DNA from: Isoetes taiwanensis
Taxonomy: Eukaryota > Streptophyta > Lycopodiopsida > Isoetales > Isoetaceae
Direction: 5' to 3'
Length of the DNA stretch: 64,000 nt
NCBI GenBank assembly: GCA_021234155.1
Contig: JAJEKV010000030.1
Location: forward strand, 1,498,901-1,562,900
Shown: one piece after another, positions 57,490 through 64,000 of the stretch
How the letters are laid out: every line of letters starts with the position of its first letter
Position numbering within the stretch: the stretch's first letter is position 1
Notes under the pieces: model-generated
Seen by the model: the letters and a program-made list of their open reading frames with translations, nothing else
What the model was told of the DNA's origin: nothing
Databases searched by the model: none
Position numbers and translations under genes: made by a program

Positions 57490-57735
57490 AAGGCCCCGAA
57501 GGGGCCAAAAAAAATTCTAGACAACACAAACCATTACATACAACACTTTTAAATTAAAATCCCCCTAAAACCCCCTATGGTTTGGGTGCATATTCACACG
57601 GGGGGGTGGTGGCGTCCCTAAGGCCCCGGCGGGCCAAATTTTTTTACAACACAAACCATTAACATCCAACATATAAAAATTAAATCCCCCCTAAAACCCC
57701 TGGTGGTTTGGGTGCATATTCACACGGGGGGTGAC
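57490..57735. repeat. Two units of about 125 bases with a GC hairpin
   Basis: Each unit runs from AAGGCCCCG through ACAACACAAACCATTA and AAATCCCCCCTAAAACCCC to TGGTTTGGGTGCATATTCAC and a G run. In the first, GGCCCC-GAA-GGGGCC is a perfect hairpin; in the second it is degraded. Confidence 0.75.
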
Positions 57736-58767
57736 GTAGGGTAGCGAGAGCCCTTTTTATACTGCCTAAAATGGTATAATACATGTTTGAAATCAACACC
57801 ATTAAGTATATTGCACCAAACCTTATAGTATTTCACAAGTCTTGCTATTCAGTATAAAAAAACTTGTACGAGCATACCCCACAAACGAGGATCGCTATCA
57901 TTTTCTTACTATGCCTTGGGTCATGTATGTATCTTAAAGATGTATTTGCATGGTATTTTCGCGAGCCTAGGCATGCACACGTCAAGCAACCAATTTTTAG
58001 GGTTGTCTTGCCCATGGCTGCGGTGCTGCCTAGCATGAGATATTTGGTTTGGTTCTCCTCAGTCTTTCTCTTCTCCAGTTTTTCATTCTAGAATTTTCTT
58101 GCCTTCTTATTGAGTTCCTCAAAATCTTGCTTCCGAATTCTCTGGCAGTAGACCTCAGTTCTTACACTCAATGGAGGTAATTATCTTGAACTTGAGTATA
58201 TTTTTTACTTGGTCTCTTTGAGCAAAAGAACAATAGTCATAACCATGAGTTATATTTTACTGCAATTGCATACGTGAGGCTAGTATCTTATAAAGTGTTG
58301 GATCCTTATATTTCATGTTTGTAGATTAGAATGCATCAGTATTATCCTGTGAATATTATACAAGGCATACTTTCTCCGGATTATGTATATTCAGTCTGTT
58401 TCTGGGAATCATTGAATGTTCCTAGAGCTGCTTCTTTTCTACAAATTCGTGTTCCCTGTGATGGAGATTGAAATTCTACCTATGCCAGTAAGCTATTTGA
58501 TCTTTTTTCAAATCTTATTGTTAAAGTGCGCTGCTCTCATTCTTGTTCACATATTGCATCTCACCTAAACAATTATGGATAGAGGCGTTATGCAAGCTAG
58601 CATAGTATTTCTCCTACTTGTTTTTCAGTCAAGTAACGCCTTTTTTTAGTGGTGACAAATTGATCGACACATCACATAGACATCTTGTATACGAATCCTT
58701 AATATGGGAATCCTTACTATGGGTTAACACTCGCTATGGTTTAACTCCTTTTGTCTTCCAGCTCTTT

Positions 58768-58990
58768 TGAAGAGCTCAAGCCAAGGACAACAAGGGGCTG
58801 ACTGAAATGTTGCAGCGGAATGGGGCCATAAAATCAAGAAAATTGGTTGAAATCATGGAGCTCATTGATCGAGGTTTGTTTGTTCCAGAAGTTGAAATGG
58901 CCTATGTCGATAGCCCAATGCCAATTGGGTATAATGCAACGATATCTCCCTGCACATGCATGGTGCCTGCCTTGAGCTATTATAGAATTG
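58768..58990 (+). pseudogene. Exon of protein-L-isoaspartate O-methyltransferase
   Basis: After a CTTCCAG acceptor the frame encodes LQRNGAIKSRKLVEIMELID, then RGLFVPEVEMAYVDSPMPIG and YNATISP, the conserved start of PIMT, which repairs isomerised Asp/Asn residues in proteins using S-adenosylmethionine. Right after the ATIS motif a short indel shifts frame; the other frame gives HMHGACLEL, the expected continuation. The exon is therefore broken, and no methyl donor site (VGSGTGY) follows. The last part of the exon is repeated in inverted orientation at 59.9 kb. Confidence 0.8.
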
Positions 58991-59981
58991 AGAAAATGGG
59001 AAATGTTAATGTCATGTAGTAGTAAAGGACTACTATAAATGTTGTCTGTTATATGGTATTTAAATGCTTCACAATTATAAATGTCTGTATCAAACAAATG
59101 TAATAACAAAAGACTTGACTATAGGTCGTGAATGCCTCTTTGTTTGGCGTTTGTCCATCAATTAACAAACCCTTAACTCTTCGCCCCGAAGGGCATGTAT
59201 AGTATGTTTCGTACATATTTCGTGCATATTCCGTACAACTATTATGCATATTCTATACAACTAAACCATTGAAAGGGGCATATGACACAGTAGGAAATTA
59301 AACCATTGAATTACCCCCCCCCACGGAGTAAAAAGTTGTTTTTACTGATATTTGTGCACGGGCATCCAACCATCGGCGAGGAGTTCCAAATATATATGCC
59401 CGTACATATATACAATGCGCTTCACAACCTCTGGTTTAATTCTGTATTTGAAACTAACAGTTAACTAAAACTTGCTAAATAAGTCGCACGCTTAACAATG
59501 GCCAAGATCCCAAAACCGACGTCCAACAGTTTGAGCTTACTGATGCACGCCCTACACTAGTATCAACAAAGACAATTGGGGTGACTTGGGTTTAATTCAA
59601 TGGTTTAATTTCCTAGTGTGTCAAATGACCCTTTTACGGAATACATATATAATAGTTGCACGGAATATGTACAAAATATACTATGCATGTGTACAATTAT
59701 TATTTTTTGGGCCCCTTTGAAAAAAGAGTTTAGGATTTGTTAACTGATCGATAAATGCTAAACAAAAAAGCATTCAAGACTTGTAATCAAGTCATTTGTT
59801 ATTACATTTGCTTGATAGAGACATTTATAATTGTGAAGCATTTAGATACCATATAATAGACAACATTTATAGTAGTCCTTTACTACTACATGACATTAAC
59901 ATTTCCCATTTTCTCAAATTTTTTAGCAGCTCAAGGCAGGCATCATGCATGTGCGGGGCAGATATTGTTGCATTTATAAAT
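58928..59981. repeat. Long inverted repeat containing the PIMT fragment
   Basis: Left arm 58928-59318 and right arm 59588-59981 are reverse complements over about 390 bases with scattered differences; the spacer is about 270 bases. The arms include the end of the PIMT exon (TATAATGCAACGATATCT at left), GACATTTATAATTGTGAAGC-type sequence, ACTACATGACATTAACATTT and the outer AATTCAATGGTTTAATTTCC. In the right arm, read on the minus strand, the PIMT frame is intact (ATISAPHMHDACLELL). Confidence 0.85.
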
Positions 59982-60298
59982 GCACTTGATCTATTTGCAA
60001 TCACAAAACCTCTTGAATGTATGCATTAATTGACCCTGAATGCAACTTAGTCTAGATATGGTGTAGAATTTAGACCTACAGAGTGAGATATGATGTAATT
60101 TAGCCCACAATATGCTTTTGATAAACAATTTGCCTTGAAATTTCGTTTTCACCTTATTGTTTTACCTTACTTTGAAAGTTGAGTGCAAATTAAACTCAGA
60201 TATATCACCAAGGGTCGGATTCTGGGAAAGGACTCGCAAGAGACACAAAACCGGCGGGCTTCTCATTCATCTCAGCAGATTTTCTACAATGGTGGACA

Positions 60299-60329
60299 GT
60301 GGGTAGCCGCACACATGCGAACTACCCAC
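60299..60329 (-). ncRNA. 3' stem-loop of element N
   Basis: GTGGGTAG (60299-60306) pairs with CTACCCAC (60322-60329), with CGC-ACACAT-GCG inside. Compare 43266-43302. Confidence 0.65.
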
Positions 60330-60409
60330 GAAACATAAAGGGAAAATCCAATTATATCATTTGGACCCCAAAAAAATACAATGCTAATAGATGAGTGGCT
60401 GATGTACCT

Positions 60410-60489
60410 GCCGAAAGCTTATCACCGGGATTAAAAAACCCCGCCCTTTCGGGTTTTCGAGGAAAAACCCTAGTGATAAGCCTTCCGGC
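60410..60489 (-). ncRNA. Conserved long hairpin of element N (GAAA loop)
   Basis: GCCG (60410-60413) with CGGC (60486-60489), CTTATCAC (60418-60425) with GTGATAAG (60473-60480), inner minus-strand CCC-GAAA-GGG. Inner sequence equals element M almost base for base; outer stems are different but complementary. Confidence 0.8.
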
Positions 60490-60852
60490 AAGGGCTAGAC
60501 AAACGTAAGGCATAGAATCGCCCCCAAAACCCCGTATGGAGAAGTCGAAACAGATGCCGCCGCCAACCCAGACCGCACATCACCAACACAACAAACGAGA
60601 AAACATACCGGAGAATAGCATCACCCAATGGGTGAAAAAAAATCACCCAAATGGGTGGAAAACATGATAAACGAACTTGTACAAAATACAATAAACAAAG
60701 AAGGGGGGAGGGTGGGTTCAAAGAGAAAAGGTAAATCTTGAGAGAGAAGAGGAAGCGCCGATGAGACGAGGATGCAGAAACGCGCCTGAAATAGCGAACT
60801 CCCAACCAAAACGGGCATGCGCCGCCCGCATGCATGCATCACATGCATGCTC

Positions 60853-60909
60853 GTCCCATTCTAGAATGGCGATCCGATGTCTCGGATCGATGCGATTCTA
60901 GAATGGGAC
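60853..60909 (-). ncRNA. 5' internal-loop hairpin of element N
   Basis: GTCCCATTCTAGAAT (60853-60867) pairs perfectly with ATTCTAGAATGGGAC (60895-60909); inside, GATCCGA pairs with TCGGATC around TGTC. The two helices are separated by the internal loop GGC/GATGCG. Confidence 0.75.
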
Positions 60910-61210
60910 TCGCAAGAAACCAACAAACCGCCCGACTACCAGAGAACTTCCTTACAAACTAGGATCGAGGACGAAGGTCACAGGACGAGGCCAACGGCCG
61001 GTAAAGGATAGCATGAAAGATATGCCAAATTGACTAAACCAGGCAGGAAGAAGCCCCTCCCCTGCCTGGAAACAATTCAAAGAGAAAAGGTACTGCTGAG
61101 AGAAGAGGAAGCAACGAGAATAGAAGAAGAGCTGCTGTGAGAAGACGCCGAGCAGCTCGTCCTTTCCCAGAATGGCGATCCGATGGCTCGGATCGATGCT
61201 ATTTTCATTC
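60905..61210 (-). mobile_element. Partial third copy of the structured family
   Basis: Begins (+ strand) GGGACTCGCAAGAAAC, like the left edge of element N, and ends with the GATCCGA-TGGC-TCGGATC hairpin at 61177-61194 flanked by GGC and GATGCT. It shares AGAGAAAAGGTA, GAGAGAAGAGGAAGC and GAGAAGACGCCGA with N or M. The long hairpin is missing, so it is a truncated copy next to element N. Confidence 0.5.
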
Positions 61211-62640
61211 ATCTCAATGTCACACAATCTTAAAACAGATTCTCAAGCTCTGTAGTCTTGGGCACAGGATCAAAACAATCTTCAATAAGCAAATAAGGTG
61301 GTATCATCATGTAATCCATAGATTCTAAAGCTCGGAAGGTAGATTCAAGCAAGAGTCCTTCAAAAACCGATCTCAAAACGAGTAATATTGATCTATTCTC
61401 GCGCCCAAAGCCTTCAAAATTTCTCTGTGAACAATTCCCCTTTTCAAAATGCTATGTTTCGGTCTGTTCTTGGCAATTCCGAATCATAATCTTGTCTTTT
61501 AGTTTAGTTTTGTAGTTCTTGGCCTGGAATGAGTAGATCCGAGGATGGTCCGCCATGATTAGGTGGTTAATTCAGAAGAAAAGGTCGGATCTTGGCATGA
61601 ATCGGATTTTGGGTTCTTGAGAGTTTTGTGCACAGTATCCCACATGCATTTTTCATGACTATTAATATTACGTGCTATGCCCACGTGGGATTCGGTCCTT
61701 TACCGCCCCACACGCCCGGGTGTACAACGTGGCAGGGGGAGATTAGATGGGGAGAGCCTTTTTTTAAGGGGTGGTAGATAGGTTTTTTTTTTTTTTTTTT
61801 TTTTTTTTTACGCTTCTCAATAACTCAAAAATGAAGGTCTAAACAAGGTTTTTGGAAATTATTTTTTGCACATGGAATCTTTTTTGATGCTCTATGACAT
61901 GGAAAAATCTTTTTTGCAAAAAGAACATTTGGCTTTTTTAACTCAAAATGGGGAAAAATATAATGAAGTGGCAAGTTGGTATGGTGAGTTGGCAAATGGA
62001 GGAGGCAGTATGGGATGATGATGTGTCAAACAAGTTGGCAAAATGTCTTTTTTCTAGTCAAAACTTTTTTGTGAGGTGGAAATGACACGTGTAGGGTGAT
62101 GTGGAGGCATTGGTGATGATGTGGCACAATGTGATGATGACATGTCCCCTTAAGTGTCAAAATGACTTTACTTAGGCCAAATTTTGAAAGAATGAATTTT
62201 TATGAAGGGTGACATGTATGTGATGACATGGCAAGTCTTGGTGGTAATGTGGATGATGATTTGGCAATTTTGGATGGTGACATGGATCAATTTGGCACTA
62301 ATGCACATGAGCTTGCAACTTTTGTGTAACAACTTGTTTGTTTGCCTTTTTCATGCTTTTCTTGGAAATTTTGTGCACTTTCTCTTTCTAATTTGACTTT
62401 TAGAAAGAGAATATGATCTTAGATCATGGGAGAGGCTAAATTGAGTGGAATTTTTTGCTTGTGGTGGTGGCATAATGAGTGTGTGATGTGTGAATGGTGC
62501 ATGAATGATATGTTTTGACTAGAGAAAAGGCTATTTGCCAAATTTACAAAGAGATATGAAGGTGAGACATGGAATATGAGGCAAGTGGGGTGTTTTTGGT
62601 GATGAACTCTAGAGGTGAATCATGTGAAATGGTACTCATG
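61211..62640. other. No gene recognised; T run and GATG-rich DNA
   Basis: A run of 27 T at 61783-61809 follows GGTGGTAGATAGG. From about 61975 to 62290 the sequence is full of loosely repeated GATGATGTGGCA and TGACATG words, a low-complexity region without clear period. Confidence 0.45.
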
Positions 62641-62648
62641 CCAAGAAC

Positions 62649-63266
62649 TCAAAAATTAGCTACATACCAAGTCAATTTGAGGGGTCTTCCAATGTTCAAA
62701 TAGACTGTGATATTTTCTAGCAGCGCTAGAATATGCTCTAGATCATCAAATGCTTTATCTAATCTCATGCTTTCACCACTTTCATGTCTTCCATATTGCC
62801 CTTCAACAATTCTAATACTTTCTTTGAGTCTTTCAACTTGTGTTTTTCTCTTTTTAGCGAGCATTTGCTTCTCTGCATTTGCTGGATTTTTAAGTTCTGA
62901 TGTATTAAGGTTTTAAGCATTCAGATCACCAAATACCTTATCCTGGTTATGAGAATCAATAAACATCTCCTCTTTCTCTTCATCACTATCATTAACAATA
63001 TCATATTTCCTTTTCCCAGTGGCTTCTATAACTGTTTTCCTTGTTTGTGCATTCCCATGTGCATTTCTATCCTTATACAATGTATCCTCATCAAAAACAA
63101 TGTCTCTACTGATAATTGATTTGATTTGAGAACATACATTCTATATCCCTTTGACTCTTCGTCATAACCAACAAGGTATCCTACATCAGCCTTATCATCC
63201 AATTTCTTTCTAGTTTCCTTGGGTACATGAACGTAACCCAAACATCCATAAGTTTTCAAGAAATCA
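62649..63266 (-). pseudogene. Copia polyprotein fragment
   Basis: The minus strand reads FLKTYGCLGYVHVPKETRKK followed by LDDKADVGYLVGYDEESKGY, the same conserved block as at 6.4-6.5 kb, then a charged linker through frameshifts to about 62649. It is a different copia lineage from the one at 6.2 kb. At 63266/63267 the coding sequence is cut abruptly by unrelated DNA that begins TCTTTTTATATAATAAAA. Confidence 0.7.
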
Positions 63267-63409
63267 TCTTTTTATATAATAAAAATATAGCGTGTGTCTT
63301 CCATGGAGACCTAAATCGAACGGTTGAGGATTTGATCGACCAACGGTGAAGATGACATGTGCGCGACTTCAACCAAGATTAACTCAATCCGACAGTCAAG
63401 GGGTGAAAT

Positions 63410-63790
63410 GGGAAAGGGAAAAGGGAAAAGAAAGGGAAAATGGAGAAAAAAGGAAAAGGGAGGGGAAAAGGACAAAAGGAAAGGGAGAACGGAAAAAGGG
63501 GAAATAGAAAAATAAAAATAAAAAAGGAAAAGGACGAAAATAGAGAAAGGAAAAGGGAAAAGGAGAAAAGAACAAAGAAATAGAGTAGAAAGGGAAAGGG
63601 GAGGAGAAAATGATAAAGGGAAGGCAAAAGGTCCGAAGGAAAAGGGAAGACAAAAGGGCCGAAGGAAAAGGGAAGGAAAAAAGGAGAAATGAGAAAAAGT
63701 GGAGAAAAGGGAAGAAAAAAGGGAAGGCAAAATGGCCGAAGGAAAAGGGAAGACAAAAGGGCCGAAGGAAAAGGGAAGGGGACAAGGGAA
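63410..63790. repeat. Purine-rich satellite-like tract
   Basis: About 380 bases almost only of A and G on the + strand, with partial units of 23-27 bases such as AAAAGGGCCGAAGGAAAAGG repeated at 63624-63690 and 63730-63780. The long Pro/Phe/Leu/Ser ORFs on the minus strand come from composition and are not genes. Confidence 0.8.
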
Positions 63791-64000
63791 GGAAAACAAG
63801 GTGCTGCGCACGGAGGGTTGCCCTCAAGTGCCCCGAGGGTGGGCTTTCTTATTTTTTTTGTCATAGTTTCGTGTTGGAATTCAAGGAAGCAGCTTGTATT
63901 AAGCCAGAACGATGTATGCTCTGAGAGGATGCTTGATTGAAGTATTTTAGCATATAAACTAGGTCGGGAGATGGAATTGCACTTGTTTATGGATCAAGTT

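Larger units (their letters stand above)
60218..60909 (-). mobile_element. Structured non-coding element N
   Basis: Related to element M. On the minus strand: 5' internal-loop hairpin (60909-60853), short G-rich region, two CACCC hairpins (about 60655-60620), long conserved hairpin with GAAA loop (60489-60410), stem-loop GTGGGTAG/CTACCCAC (60329-60299), and a 3' part with ATTCATCTCAGCAG as in M. No tandem tail is visible. ORFs across it are short and unrecognised. Its two edges both carry GGACTCGCAAGA (about 60219 and 60905). Confidence 0.6.

Noticed and set aside
63311-63864. Long minus-strand ORFs rich in Pro, Phe, Leu and Ser
   Set aside because: They are read from a purine-rich low-complexity tract that lacks stop codons in several frames by composition.

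Overview
The window looks like nuclear DNA from a land plant with a large, repeat-filled genome. The evidence is plant-type protein fragments (ubiquitin factor E4, beta-amylase, PP2A B', chloroplast-type GART, isoaspartyl methyltransferase), GT-AG introns, Ty1/copia and Ty3/gypsy-like LTR elements, L1-like LINEs, solo LTRs and long poly(A/T) tracts. The species cannot be named from the sequence. Only one long intact host-type gene is present: an intronless ubiquitin chain-elongation factor E4 gene (about 22.74-25.65 kb). Almost everything else is mobile DNA or pseudogene.

Layout. 0-6.2 kb: an LTR element (5' LTR cut by the window edge, 3' LTR complete, polypurine tract present) with no reverse transcriptase or integrase; it carries a histone H3 fold, two unrecognised acidic or helical ORFs and a short gag-like ORF. 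6.2-8.4 kb: 3' end of a copia element. 8.4-11.2 kb: decayed LINE on the + strand. 11.2-17.8 kb: no recognisable genes, some tandem repeats. 17.8-19.3 kb: a solo LTR of the same family as the first element. 22.7-25.7 kb: the E4 gene. 27.1-28.4 kb: fused gene fragments (GART exon joined to beta-amylase exons), all broken. 29.2-30.1 kb: remnant of an acidic repeat protein. 31.1-32.6 kb: another LTR of the first family. 35.0-35.4 kb: last exon of a PP2A B' subunit. 38.7-42.9 kb: LINE A, minus strand, with a pentanucleotide tail. 43.2-44.3 kb and 60.2-61.2 kb: non-coding elements rich in RNA hairpins that share a 3' structured motif with LINE A. 44.4-49.7 kb: a near-identical duplication with a period near 3.17 kb, ended by LINE B (49.7-53.8 kb, minus strand). 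58.8-60.0 kb: a methyltransferase fragment arranged as a long inverted repeat. 62.6-63.3 kb: copia fragment. 63.4-63.8 kb: purine-rich satellite-like DNA.

Two things stand out. First, a recently inserted LTR element carries an almost complete histone H3 fold behind an unrelated N-terminal extension, in one reading frame broken by a single TAG. Second, LINE A and the non-coding elements at 43.2-44.3 and 60.2-61.2 kb share a hairpin whose helices differ by compensating changes and whose tetraloop is UUCG in one copy and GAAA in the other two. The non-coding elements also carry short hairpins (an array of about ten at 43.8-44.06 kb) and a conserved 5' internal-loop motif. This looks like an undescribed LINE/non-autonomous partner family with heavily structured RNA.
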